From positions 5,132,552 to 5,196,551 of the forward strand of contig JAOSJT010000001.1 of NCBI GenBank assembly GCA_027493955.1: DNA of 64,000 bases, in the 5' to 3' direction. A program made the translations under genes and the position numbers. Source of the stretch: Bacteroidia bacterium. GTDB taxonomy: Bacteria; Bacteroidota; Ignavibacteria; SZUA-365. Positions 34,958 through 45,900 of this stretch are shown here, piece by piece. The notes under the pieces are model-generated. The model had not been told where the DNA came from. It ran no database searches and was given only the letters and a program-made list of their open reading frames with translations. Each line of letters opens with the position of its first letter. Position 1 is the stretch's first letter.

Positions 34958-37900
34958 ATGAAAACTCTCTTGACGGCATTGTGCGGACTGCTGTTCATCT
35001 GCGCGGCGGAGGTGCACGCGCAGCTCAGTCTCGCGATACAAATGGATCCGCGTCCCTCTCCCTACATCTCGGATTGGCGCTCGAATCCCAATACGATTCG
35101 TTTCATCGTCACAAACCCCACCAACGCGGATGTGCAAGTCCGTTTTTATGGATATATCGAAGGCGACACCCGCGGCCGCGTCGCGGAAAGCAATATCGAC
35201 GCCCCGATCCCTCCGGTGACCATTCGCCCCGGAACGAGCATGCTCAATGCCGTGGATGCCAACATGCTCGAAGACGGTGCCGTAGCGTATTCCGGTCCCA
35301 CGCGCGAAGAAAGTCGCCGCAGTGGTCGTCTGCCGGAGGATAACTTTCGGTTGTGTGTGGAACTCCGCGCCTATGATCCTCCCTGGACCGCTCTTTCCCC
35401 CGAGGCCTGCACGCGTTTCGATATCCGCCTGCTGTTTCCTCCGACGCTGATCGCTCCGGTGAACGCGTCCGACGTGACCGCGGCACCGACGTTTCAATGG
35501 TCCGGTGTTCCGCTCGCTATCGGGGAGATGGCGAAGTACGAACTCACCGTGATCGAGCTCGACCCTGGTCAAACGAACGTCGCCCAGGCGATGAAAACCA
35601 ATATTCCGTTGATGCAGCGGAGCGATCTGCGCGTACCCGTGTATCAGGTGATGCCTTCCGATCCGAAATTCGAGGAGAAGCATCGCTACGCATGGCAAGT
35701 GCGTGCCTACGATGTGAACGAGCGCTTCACCTTCGCAAACGACGGCGTGAGTGAAATCTGGTCCTTCACGTACAATCCTCCCGTTCCACCCGGTTTTACC
35801 GATAAGACCACCAAGGCGCAGGTCAAAGGAAAGGTCTCTCCGCCGTCATCCTCCGCGTTCAGCCAATTGAATACCACACCCCATCTCGTCTCCACGGCAA
35901 TGGCCCGGTTGCGGGGGCGGCTGCTGAGCACCTTCAATCCTTCCTCCGTCCCCAAGCCCCGATCATTGACAATCAGCGATGCACCGGTGAAGCCGGCAGG
36001 GAAGGGAAAGTCTCCGGTGAACGAGAGTAAAGCGCAACAAGGGACCGTAAAACCCGCTGTACAGACAGGACAGAAGACGCCGTCGGCTCAGGCCGCGCAA
36101 ACACTAAAGGTATCGCAACTGCCGAATGTCATCTCGCTCTTCGGGAAAAAAAGCCTCCCGATGGGCGGTATTCATCTGAGTCTGTACCTGCACACACGTT
36201 CCGTGCCCGTATGCGGGTACTGGCCCTTCCGTGTGAATGGGACGTACTACCCGGACAAAGTGCTGGTAGCGACAACGACAACGACTGAGGACGGCAGTTT
36301 CGAATTTGTCTTCTTCGCCAAAGACTCCACGGGCCGGATCTTCAAAAACGTGGATATCCATTGCGGCGGCGGTGAATTCGTCAACACTCTCAAAGGCGAT
36401 CTCTATCGGTACTATACCGTGGAAGTAAACGACCCGCATCTCTGCAGTCCGGAGGACGAATTCGCCGTGCAGCCCCTCGGGAACGAGGACGCCGGCGATC
36501 TGTACTCGCTGGTTCGCTCGTACGCCGCGAAAATCCATGTCGTGGACAAGGAGGTGCCGGACGTGAGTCTCTCCGGCATGCGCGTGGCCGTGATACGCAG
36601 GAACAGGCCCAATGATGTGCCGGAAAACGAAGGCACGCTCGATCCGCCCGAACCAAGACCGTTTCCGCTTTCCGGCGAGATAATCGCACGAGGTGAGACG
36701 GACAAAGACGGTATCCTCACGATCCGCGATATGGTGAAAAACGTCGGTGGATCGGATTATTACGACATCATGGTTGCGAATCCCGAAGAAAGCGTGTACT
36801 GGTACGCGTCGACGGTACGCACGTTCAAGTTCGGCTTTCTCCTGAATGAAAAAGATGAAGAGGGGAATACCCTCACCTGGGACATGGCGACCTACAATCA
36901 GGACTACGACCCCGATATCATGAAGGCGACGGTTAAACTCGCCATGACGCCGAAGAACCCGAGAATCAAAGGCAAGGTGTACCGTGCGGACAATCTGATC
37001 CAACCGCTGAAGAACGCGAAAGTCTCCCTGTACAGATTCAGCGGGATACTCACCAAGGACCGTGAGACCGTGACCAACGATTCCGGCGGCTTTGTGTTCG
37101 ATAATCTCATTCCGACCAGTGGCAGCAGCTACTACTTCATGAAAATCGAGCGCTACGGGTACAAGACACGAATCGAACCGGTGAATCTCTCGACGGATCC
37201 CATCAAACTGCCGAAAGGCCGGCAACGCACCTTCGCGCAAATCCCTCTGACGCCGAAACTGGTCGTGCATGGAAAAATCGTCGATGAATTCGGCAGACCC
37301 GTCGCGGCCACGATTCGCATCGGTACGGGCAACGACGTGCACACCATCAAGAAAATGAAAATCCTTCCAGCCCAGCAAAGCAGTACGCAGCTTATTGCCT
37401 CACTCGTTCAACAAAACCCGATGGTGCAGTCTTCCTCGGTTGCGAGCAGGCTGAAGTACCGACCGCGGCCGAAACTGGCGAAGCTGAACATGCCGAAGGT
37501 GACCTTCGATGAAGAATTCACCACACCCGCGCCGACCGGTCTTCAATACATGTACATCATGCCGGATAATATCGAGCTGTACCACCCGGACACGCTGATG
37601 CTGTTCCTGCCCGAGGGTGCGGAGGACCTCGGCGACTTTACGGTGTATGTCAAAGCGCACCGGCTTGCCGTCCGGGCCGTGACCACTCCGCCCAGCACGC
37701 AGAGCCCGCCCGGGTTAAAGATCCAGGGTGCGAAGAAGGCGGGCAAGCAGACGAAAAAACAGGGGCAGGTCGGACCGTCCATCGCTCAGGCGCAGGCCCG
37801 GGTGAATATGATACAAGCCGCACAGACCCCACCCGCGATGCTGGCGGTGAATCAGTTCCTGACGATTATCCCGCAATATACCTGGGTGATCAAAGACGCC

Positions 37901-40798
37901 GTCATCACCGTCAACGGCATGGAACCCGACTCGGTGGATGCCGATGGTGTGTCGTATTTCGTGTGGTTCTCCCCCGGCGACGATGCCGAGATCCAGGTCA
38001 AAGGTCCGCCCGACAGCGATTACATGGAAAAAACGGTGCAGGCAACGGTAGGAGACGAGAGCATTCATTGGCTGGAGATGAGCGTCCCGCTGCTCATGGG
38101 CGGTCGCATCAGCGGGAAGGTATCCGTGGGCACTGTCGCGGTTCAGGGCGCGCGTGTGCGATTGTTCGACAATCCGGCGGAAACGGAACCGCTGCAAACC
38201 TACACCGACGCCGCCGGCACCTACACGTTGCGCGGCATCGCTCCCGGAAATCACCTATTCCTCGCTGCGAAATCCAAGAGTCAGTTCATCGGTGATACGG
38301 CTTCGGCCGATATCGTCGCCGGAAAGGAGGCAACTCTCGATTTCGAGCTGAGTACCTACAACGACATGGATATCACCACGCTGCTCGGCTTCCCCATCGA
38401 GGTGTCGGGACTCGATTCCAGTTCCGGCCAAGTCCGCCTGTCCGGAAGCTTCGTCGAACTACCGGCCAACGCGCATTTTTCTCCGGAGGACAGCAGCAAC
38501 GGCCTGCCATTCACGGACGTTGCGGTGCAGCCATCGTCCGCCGCCAACCCGAACGGCATTCCCTACGCGGAGCCCGCGACGCTGCCGCTCGTCACGCCGG
38601 TGAACTCCTGGGATATCACTGCCTTCGATGTGTACAAGGCCGAGCAACACGACAATGTGCAGGGCTTGCGGGTGGACCGCGGGGACGGGCGTGGTGAAAT
38701 TCGCGGTGCGGTGCGCATCAAACCTTCCTCCTTCACCTTCCCGGGCGGTTCTGTGGAGTTGGGTGTCACACACATTGCCCTCGCACGCTCCGTCGGTACG
38801 TCCGAGGGACTGGTCATTCCCGCGTTGACATCCGATGCCGGTCTGCCGCATGACGGCCCGCGTGGCTATCACGCTGTGGCAGAGGATGGATCGGCGTTAC
38901 GCTTCAGTCTCTACGACTTCGACGCAGTGACGGACTCCGCACGAAGTTACTTCCACATGGATACGGTATCGCTCGCAACGACGCTGCACACGAATATCAG
39001 CAACATCGAGAAATCCGATCTGGAGCTCGACATCGGTGCGATCCGCGTCCATCACAATGCGGTGGAGCCCATCGTTTCGCCGCAGGCACTCGACATCACA
39101 CTCGAAGGCGACTGGAAAATTGCCAGCAAGGCCTGGACGCTGGACAATAACGGTCTCACGCTGGACAGCGGCACGGTACGCGCCGGGTACATCGGCGTCC
39201 CGTTCAAGGGTCTGAAGATTTTTCCGGACGCCATTGCCTTCGGAGATTTCAGTCTGGATAAACTGCTGATGTCGGGGGTCGCGACCATCAACGTCACCGG
39301 CAAGGCGGACTTCGGCTTCGATCCCGGCACGCAGCACTGGTCTCTGGCTGTCGGTCCCAAGCCCGGCGAGGAAACCTGCGGATGGATGCTGCCGCTCTCG
39401 CCGATGGCTCCCACGGACAGGATTATGTTCCAGAACTTCTATGTGCAGGCGAGCGGCTCCAAGGGCTTCCAGATGGCGACCGGCAATCACGTCACGCTTG
39501 GCAGAGTCGGCTCGTGGGTCATCAACCAGTTCATTCCGAAAGAGACCTTCGTCCAGATCGCGGGTTCGCTCGATCTGGGCATTCCCAATCTCCCCATCAT
39601 CAACCAGATCGCTACCGTTGGCGAAGAGGATGGAGACATCGTGCTTGGTCTGGATCCCATCAACGAGACCATCGCCGTCAATGGTGTCAAAATCAAGTTC
39701 AACACTGCGAAAGGGCAGCAGAATTACGACAACAATGGTTTGCATGCGGGAGTCATTGTGTCGGAGGACGGCGCTTTCGCTTTGCATTCGATACTGCATC
39801 GTACACCGACGAAAACCCACATCGTGGTGAACGAAGGTGAAGAGGTCCAGGTCGGCACCGAGGTTAAAATGACCGACGTTGTGGGAGCGATGGAAGTGGC
39901 GAGCAACGCGTGGCAGCTGTTCTGGTTCGAAGGCGACCTGCAGAACAAAGATCAGGGCGGACGGCTCAAATTCACGGTCATGGGGGACATCGTCGCGAAC
40001 AATCAGCAGATCGGCGTGGATAAAATCGAAACACCGTTCGGCGATATCTCTCTCATTTACAATTTCCAGGAGGCGCAGCTCGAAGGGACCCTGCATGTGG
40101 AGCAGGATCTCGACGGCACAAAGATCGTAGGTGATGCAACGCTGCTCATCAGCGGCGCGGGCAAGGGCTGGTACTTCTTCTGTGGTGCGACGTTCGAACT
40201 GCCGCAACCCAAGGTGGACGGCACGGCGGCCTTCGCCGTCGGACATTTCAAACTGACGCAGAAGCAGCTCGATCAATTCGCAGAGTACTCGTATCAGAAC
40301 AAGGGGCTGCCGCCGCAGTTCCACAACTTCAACGGTTTCTTCTTTGAAGGTACCGTGATGATACCGCCGCCGGTATTCTGTCCGAATTTCGATTTCGATT
40401 TCGGTCTCGTATCGGCGTACATGATTTGCCAGGTGGGCGCCAACGCGCGCTTCGGCATGAATTTCGGACCGGTGGATACGTATTTCATCGCCATCCGCGG
40501 TATAGGCAAACTGGAAGCCGGCGTGGGCATGTCGGTCGTGATCGCCTGCGCCGGGGTGTCGGCCGGAATACTGATCGAGCCCAATATCGAGGGCATGTAT
40601 CAATCCGACGGCACGTGGTACGTGCTCGGGGATTTCCCCATTACCCTCTACGGTACCACATATGCGGGCTGGGGCATCTGCGACAGCGAATGCGACGGCG
40701 CACTGTGCGACAAGTCCTCCGCGAGCGCCAGCATCACCCTCGGCATGAAGGGGTATGTTGGTTCGGACGACAAGTACTTCAAATTCTATTTCAAGTAG
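34958..40798 (+). CDS. Giant secreted protein (1946 aa) with repeated beta domains
   Basis: The ATG at 34958 follows AGGA and a signal peptide (about 1-22, AEVHAQ). Residues 25-270 resemble the N-terminal part of TANFOR-type Bacteroidota proteins (LIAPVNASDVTAAPTFQW, YELTVIELDPGQ, RYAWQVRAYDVNE), a tentative link. Then come a low-complexity linker (about 310-385) and several carboxypeptidase-regulatory-like domains (for example PRIKGKVYRADNLIQP near 672, LVVHGKIVDEFGRPVAA near 768, GGRISGKVSVGTVAVQG near 1047). From about 1100 on a long beta-rich region without close resemblance follows, with a Cys-rich end (GWGICDSECDGALCDKSS). No T9SS domain. Flanked by an outer-membrane barrel and an FN3 protein, it may be an exported surface fibre or matrix protein. 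Confidence 0.75.
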   Translation: MKTLLTALCGLLFICAAEVHAQLSLAIQMDPRPSPYISDWRSNPNTIRFIVTNPTNADVQVRFYGYIEGDTRGRVAESNIDAPIPPVTIRPGTSMLNAVDANMLEDGAVAYSGPTREESRRSGRLPEDNFRLCVELRAYDPPWTALSPEACTRFDIRLLFPPTLIAPVNASDVTAAPTFQWSGVPLAIGEMAKYELTVIELDPGQTNVAQAMKTNIPLMQRSDLRVPVYQVMPSDPKFEEKHRYAWQVRAYDVNERFTFANDGVSEIWSFTYNPPVPPGFTDKTTKAQVKGKVSPPSSSAFSQLNTTPHLVSTAMARLRGRLLSTFNPSSVPKPRSLTISDAPVKPAGKGKSPVNESKAQQGTVKPAVQTGQKTPSAQAAQTLKVSQLPNVISLFGKKSLPMGGIHLSLYLHTRSVPVCGYWPFRVNGTYYPDKVLVATTTTTEDGSFEFVFFAKDSTGRIFKNVDIHCGGGEFVNTLKGDLYRYYTVEVNDPHLCSPEDEFAVQPLGNEDAGDLYSLVRSYAAKIHVVDKEVPDVSLSGMRVAVIRRNRPNDVPENEGTLDPPEPRPFPLSGEIIARGETDKDGILTIRDMVKNVGGSDYYDIMVANPEESVYWYASTVRTFKFGFLLNEKDEEGNTLTWDMATYNQDYDPDIMKATVKLAMTPKNPRIKGKVYRADNLIQPLKNAKVSLYRFSGILTKDRETVTNDSGGFVFDNLIPTSGSSYYFMKIERYGYKTRIEPVNLSTDPIKLPKGRQRTFAQIPLTPKLVVHGKIVDEFGRPVAATIRIGTGNDVHTIKKMKILPAQQSSTQLIASLVQQNPMVQSSSVASRLKYRPRPKLAKLNMPKVTFDEEFTTPAPTGLQYMYIMPDNIELYHPDTLMLFLPEGAEDLGDFTVYVKAHRLAVRAVTTPPSTQSPPGLKIQGAKKAGKQTKKQGQVGPSIAQAQARVNMIQAAQTPPAMLAVNQFLTIIPQYTWVIKDAVITVNGMEPDSVDADGVSYFVWFSPGDDAEIQVKGPPDSDYMEKTVQATVGDESIHWLEMSVPLLMGGRISGKVSVGTVAVQGARVRLFDNPAETEPLQTYTDAAGTYTLRGIAPGNHLFLAAKSKSQFIGDTASADIVAGKEATLDFELSTYNDMDITTLLGFPIEVSGLDSSSGQVRLSGSFVELPANAHFSPEDSSNGLPFTDVAVQPSSAANPNGIPYAEPATLPLVTPVNSWDITAFDVYKAEQHDNVQGLRVDRGDGRGEIRGAVRIKPSSFTFPGGSVELGVTHIALARSVGTSEGLVIPALTSDAGLPHDGPRGYHAVAEDGSALRFSLYDFDAVTDSARSYFHMDTVSLATTLHTNISNIEKSDLELDIGAIRVHHNAVEPIVSPQALDITLEGDWKIASKAWTLDNNGLTLDSGTVRAGYIGVPFKGLKIFPDAIAFGDFSLDKLLMSGVATINVTGKADFGFDPGTQHWSLAVGPKPGEETCGWMLPLSPMAPTDRIMFQNFYVQASGSKGFQMATGNHVTLGRVGSWVINQFIPKETFVQIAGSLDLGIPNLPIINQIATVGEEDGDIVLGLDPINETIAVNGVKIKFNTAKGQQNYDNNGLHAGVIVSEDGAFALHSILHRTPTKTHIVVNEGEEVQVGTEVKMTDVVGAMEVASNAWQLFWFEGDLQNKDQGGRLKFTVMGDIVANNQQIGVDKIETPFGDISLIYNFQEAQLEGTLHVEQDLDGTKIVGDATLLISGAGKGWYFFCGATFELPQPKVDGTAAFAVGHFKLTQKQLDQFAEYSYQNKGLPPQFHNFNGFFFEGTVMIPPPVFCPNFDFDFGLVSAYMICQVGANARFGMNFGPVDTYFIAIRGIGKLEAGVGMSVVIACAGVSAGILIEPNIEGMYQSDGTWYVLGDFPITLYGTTYAGWGICDSECDGALCDKSSASASITLGMKGYVGSDDKYFKFYFK

Positions 40799-40811
40799 CG
40801 GAGGAACGGAC

Positions 40812-42851
40812 ATGCGACGCGAAGCACTTCATCTGATCTCCGCCTTATGTCTCCTCGCCGCCATTTTCGCGGGAGGCGGCAGGGCGGAGGCGCAACAGGG
40901 TCTCGCGCATGCGGGCCCCGACGGGATTTATGTCGATCTCGGAAATTACGTCCTCCCCGCTTCCATCGACGGCCGGAGCGTCAGCGCCTACCGCATCGAG
41001 CGACGCCAATCCAACGCCCGGCAGTGGACGGCCGTCGCCGATGTCGCGGGACCTGCGACGCAAACCGAACTCGAGACGGCATTTCTGACTCTGCAGAGCC
41101 GCTTCAGCGAAATTGCCGGTGTCACAATCAACGCACCCGCGCTGTGGCAACGTCTTCAGACCGCACGCGATCTGAAAACCATCGGTGTCGCCACGCGCCT
41201 GCTCCCTGTTCAGCTTGCTTTGGGTGTTCGCTGGCTCGATGCAAGCGCGGACCGGGCAGTGGCGTACGAGTACCGCATCTCCCACGTCGCTGCCGACGGA
41301 TCGGCTCGCGAGGCCTTCGTCACGCCACCGGTGGCATGGCCGGGCTTTGCCGATGTCGCGGGCCTGCGCACGGAACACAGCTCTGGCGAGCCTACCGCGG
41401 CGGCCGTTGAATGGCGTATTCTTCAGGGCACACAACCGACCGCGTTCCGTGTTTTCCGGCGCGCAGGCCTGGCCGGGCCGTTCACCGAGCTTTCGTCCAA
41501 CGTGGTTGACAGCTGCTGCATTGTTGCGAAAGGGTTGTTCGCCAGAGGCGATACGCTGCTCGCCACGGTGCATGATAAAACCGTGCAGCGCGGACAGGTC
41601 TATCAGTATTACGCCGTGCCCCAGGATTACTTCCGCAACGAAGGCCGCGCCAGTGACACCGCCACGGTGGTCACCTTCCGCATGGCGCATGTACCGCTAC
41701 CGGAACGCATGAAGATTCGATCCATTGACACGGCAGGGCTCGAATTGCGTTGGGATTTGCGTGAGACATCCGCGATTCACGGTGTGGTCATCGAGCGTGG
41801 ACCGAAGATCGATTCGGGCTTCGTGGAACTCTTCACCGCCGCGCCGACGGACAGCAGCTTTCTTGACGTGACCGTGCAGCCGATGACGCGCTACTATTAC
41901 CAATTGCGACTTGTTGGGCCCGGAGGGCTTCGTTCACCGGCCAGTGCCGTGGTGATCGGGATATGGAAAAGCAGTGACACGCCGACACCGCCGCAAAATG
42001 TTCGTGCCACGACTGTGCAGGGTGGCGTGCAACTGGATTGGGATGCGGATTCGCTGCAGTTCATCCAGGGGTACTACGTTCATCGGGCGGAAGGGTATGG
42101 TATGGAGTTCCGTCAGGTCTCCGCGTGTCTGCCGCCTGCCCCCGGCTCCTGGCTCGACACCACAGCCGCGTTACGGGGCGATGTGACCTACATGTACACT
42201 ATTGTCGCCGAAAACACCAGCCACATCCGCAGCGCCATGTCCGATACGGTGTACGCAACGCCCGGTATCCCCATCCCGGTACCGGCACCTCAGGGCATCA
42301 CGGCGCGCGTTGACCAGGGAAGGGTGTATCTCACGTGGAAGGCACAGAACGACATACACGCGGCCACGTCGGGCTATCGCGTGTATAGACGCGAGGCCGG
42401 CGGAAGCTGGAAACCCGTTGCGGACACTCTTCAGGATGCCGACCAAAATTTCATGCTGGACGAAAAGACGAAGCCCGGCGGTCGCTACGACTACGCGGTA
42501 CGGGTGTACAGCATTCGCGGCGACAGCAGCGCGCTCAGCGCCATCGCCACAGCAGCTATCCCATTGCCCGAAGTGTATCCGCCATCCAATCTCAAGGCAT
42601 TCCGCGAAGGAGCGGCTGTCGTTCTGCAATGGGATGAAATCGCGCAAGCGGGTGCGAAGGAATTCCGCGTGTATCGCTACACCCGGGGTGCACAACCGCG
42701 CATGCTCGCCTCACTGCCATTGGATACCCGCGTCTTCCTCGACGACAAACCCGGCGGCACATCACCGGTCTTTTACTACATCACCACCGTCGGGACGCTT
42801 GGCCATGAAAGTGCTCGCGGCAAGGAGGTCGCGGTGCGGTTGAGTGAGTAA
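40812..42851 (+). CDS. Secreted protein with fibronectin type III domains
   Basis: The ATG at 40812 (GAGGAACGG upstream) lies 13 bases past the giant gene. The 679-residue product has a signal peptide (cleaved near RAEAQQ, about 29). From about 200 to the end at least five FN3-like modules follow one another, each with the VxLxW...xxxGYxVYRR...Y.Y.V phrase (GVQLDWDADSLQFIQGYYVHR, VYLTWKAQNDIHAATSGY, AVVLQWDEIAQAGAKEF). There is no sorting domain. It ends in a heptamer repeat array that contains its stop codon. It probably binds the giant protein or an extracellular polymer. Confidence 0.8.
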   Translation: MRREALHLISALCLLAAIFAGGGRAEAQQGLAHAGPDGIYVDLGNYVLPASIDGRSVSAYRIERRQSNARQWTAVADVAGPATQTELETAFLTLQSRFSEIAGVTINAPALWQRLQTARDLKTIGVATRLLPVQLALGVRWLDASADRAVAYEYRISHVAADGSAREAFVTPPVAWPGFADVAGLRTEHSSGEPTAAAVEWRILQGTQPTAFRVFRRAGLAGPFTELSSNVVDSCCIVAKGLFARGDTLLATVHDKTVQRGQVYQYYAVPQDYFRNEGRASDTATVVTFRMAHVPLPERMKIRSIDTAGLELRWDLRETSAIHGVVIERGPKIDSGFVELFTAAPTDSSFLDVTVQPMTRYYYQLRLVGPGGLRSPASAVVIGIWKSSDTPTPPQNVRATTVQGGVQLDWDADSLQFIQGYYVHRAEGYGMEFRQVSACLPPAPGSWLDTTAALRGDVTYMYTIVAENTSHIRSAMSDTVYATPGIPIPVPAPQGITARVDQGRVYLTWKAQNDIHAATSGYRVYRREAGGSWKPVADTLQDADQNFMLDEKTKPGGRYDYAVRVYSIRGDSSALSAIATAAIPLPEVYPPSNLKAFREGAAVVLQWDEIAQAGAKEFRVYRYTRGAQPRMLASLPLDTRVFLDDKPGGTSPVFYYITTVGTLGHESARGKEVAVRLSE

Positions 42852-42969
42852 AGAGTAAAGAGTAAAGAGTGAAGAGGTTGTAACTTCAACCTTTTCACTT
42901 TTTGCTATTCACCCCTGCCTTTTCACCTTTTTTCCTTTTCACCTTTTCACGACCCTTTACTCTTTACCT
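42846..42969. repeat. Inverted heptamer arrays (GAGTAAA / TTTACTC) at convergent stop codons
   Basis: Four GAGTAAA-type 7-mers begin at 42846; the first contains the TAA stop of the FN3 gene. Two TTTACTC-type 7-mers end the interval, and the second contains the stop of the leftward vWA gene (42964-42966). Between them lies a hairpin, AAGAGGTTG with CAACCTTTT (42872-42895), that could end rightward transcription, and pyrimidine-rich TTTTCACC repeats. Confidence 0.8.
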
Positions 42970-45900
42970 CCTCACAACCACCTTCCTCACCCACCACCTC
43001 TCGCCCGAATTCGCCTGCAACAGATAGATGCCGGCAGGGAGGTCTGAAAGATCGATGCGCATGCTGCGCGCGCCGCTGTCGCCGGATGCTTCGCGATGCA
43101 TGAGCACCTGCCCGAGCAACGAAACCAGCGTGACGCGTGCATCGCGCGAAGGTCCGGGGAAGACGACGTGCAGCCAATCCGACGCGGGTTCGGGGTAGAG
43201 GAGCAGATCATCCGGTATAGCCATGGCGCCGACGCCGCCAAGAATGGTGACAGGGAAGGGTGAGGAGGTCATCGTGCAGCCGTATTCGTCGACAATGGTC
43301 ACAGTGTAGCTGCCGGTTTCACGCGCGATGACGGACTGCTGCACAGCGCCCGGTATGGGCTGGCCGTTGCGGTGCCATTGCCACGATTGCGCGGCGCCGC
43401 AGCGCAGCACATCTCCATCGCGAGTGATCTCAGGAGGGATGGATTGTGTCATGCCGACATCCAGGAAAGCGGAGCGCTGCTCGCAACCGCCGTGCGTCAC
43501 AACGGTTACCGCGTACCGACCCGCCCGCGTCACCGGCAGACTTCGCTGACGATGACCGGTGTTCCAATGCCAGAGCACCATGTCCTCCGGACCGTCGAGC
43601 CACAGTGTGTCGCCGGGACACAGGGGTTGAGAACCGCGAATGGTCGGGAGAAAATCAACGGGCTCAACCTCGCGTATGACCAGAACCGTGTCGGAACTTC
43701 CAGGGCAGCCGCCATACCCCGTGACTTCCACCCAATACGATCCCGAACTATCCGTTTCGATGTACTCTGTCCGTGCTCCGGTACTCCATCGGTAGCTCTC
43801 CCATCCCGGACCCGCGCTAAGCCGTACTCTCTCGTCGCCGCAGAGCAGACCGATGCCGTCCATGGAAATGACGGGGCGCGGCTTTGCGATCGAAGTGACC
43901 ATGACCGTATCTGCGACAAGGCAGCCTGTCGTATCGTCAACAGTGACAATGTAGATGCCCGGCTGACGTACTTCAATCGCCGCTGTGGTGTCGCCTGTCG
44001 ACCAGAGGTACTGGTTGCGTCCTGTGTCGGCATAGAGCGTAACCGCTTCGCAATCGCATAGCGCTACCTTCGGTCCTGGTGTTATCCGTAGCGGTTGGGG
44101 GAGGAGCATGTGCACGACCACAGTGTCGTAGCCATAACAGCCGCTGCTGTCGGTTGCGCGCACCGAAATGATCCGCTCCGCCTGGGGATCGGGCTGCTGC
44201 CATCTGACGACGAGCGACGACGAAAACGTATTCCAATTCCATCGAACATCGCTGAATGTCCCGGCCAGCGAGAGCTCGACGCTGTCTCCGGGGCAGAGGG
44301 TGAGCGCGCCGGAAGGGATGATTCGCACAGAGGTAAGTCTTTTGCTCACGGTCAGGGTATCCGAATACCCGATGCAGCCATATTGGTTTGTTGCGCTCGC
44401 CCAGTATCTCCCGGCCTCGCGTACAAGCAACTCTGGGCCTTCCTGGCCGTTGGACCAGCGAATCTTCGCGCCGGTCACATCTCCATCCAGGAGCAACGTT
44501 AGAGAGCCTCCGGGACAGATCTGTGGAGCGCCATTGTAACCCACCCGCAATTGTGGCAGTGGGTTCGTAGCGACATCGACCGCTTCCGCGATGAGAGTGT
44601 CACCGCGCTCATCCACGACGCGTAGACTGTAACCGCCGGCGGCTGCGACCTGTATACTGCGCGTCGTATCGCCGGTGGACCAGAGATAGCGAAGAAATCC
44701 CGGCGTTCCCTCCAGCAGCGCATTGCCTCCTTCGCATAAGGGCTGCGATATGATGATCCGCGGCTGCACTTGGACGGAATGGTTGATGATGCTCGGGAGA
44801 TAACAGCCGCTTCCCACTCGCATTTCCTTGATGGCGACCAGACTGCCGACAAAGTGAGGCGTTTCTATCGCAGCCAGTTCGAGATCGAGCAGACGACCGG
44901 ATGCCGTCACTATGGAGGGCTGCATGCTGCGAATAATTATGGAGCCCCTGCTTGTATCGATTCGCAGCGGAACGCCATCGAGAGTACTCCCGGTCGGTAT
45001 CGAAAGCGACCTGTACCGAAGCGCCTCATCGATGCGCAACTCCAGCTCGAACGGCGGCAGCGGAACGGTGTCGCCTCGAGTATCGATTTCGATTCCGATA
45101 GAAAACGGATAAGCAGTACGCACGCGGGCATGGGGAAGAATAATGTCGAATCGTCGCAGCGTGCTCGAATCGAACGGCGCACGGTACTGCTTGCTCTTCA
45201 CATCCGAGCCGCCGCACACATCGCGCAATCGCAGGTCCACCGACCGCAGCGAGCCGTCGGCGCAGTCACGATCATAGGTGATGATGCACTCGTTCCCGTG
45301 TCCCCAACCACCGATCATACTCCGCGTGATATAATCGTAGACTTCTTTCGTTTTCTGATAACCGGGATTGTTGAGATAGTACCCTCCGGTGAGCCGGGAC
45401 AGCAGGGCAAGCGAATCCTCCTGCACGATGGGTCCGCTTCCGATGGTGAATACGCGTATGCGATGCCGGTTGGCGAGCGCAACAACCTCTGCCATCGTGT
45501 GGAGGGAGGAATTGTCCTCGCCGTCGGAAATGACAATCACCGCCCGGCATTGATTCACGCCATGGGCGATCATCTCCGACAGACCCGCGTGTATGCCGTC
45601 GTATAAGGCCGACGCGCCCGAAGGGGCATAGGCAGCCAGGCCATCGCGCAGCCGACCCTTCTCCGTCGTCATTGGGGCAGTGACCCGCGTATCGCCCCCC
45701 GCGAGTATCACCGCGGCCTCTTCATACCACTGCAACAGCTCGATGAGGAGGGATTCGGCGATGCGCATGCTCTCTCGCGCGGCTTCACCACGCATGCTCC
45801 CGGAGGCGTCGAGTACCAGCGCCAGAGACGCGCCGCAGTAGACGCTGCTCAGATCAGGACACCACAGCGTGAACGGACCAACTTCGACGCCGTTTTCCGA

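Noticed and set aside
34925-40813. Minus-strand frames of 257 and 638 codons opposite the giant secreted protein
   Set aside because: The plus strand has the signal peptides, ribosome binding sites and beta-domain phrases. The opposite frames are a by-product of GC-rich codon use.
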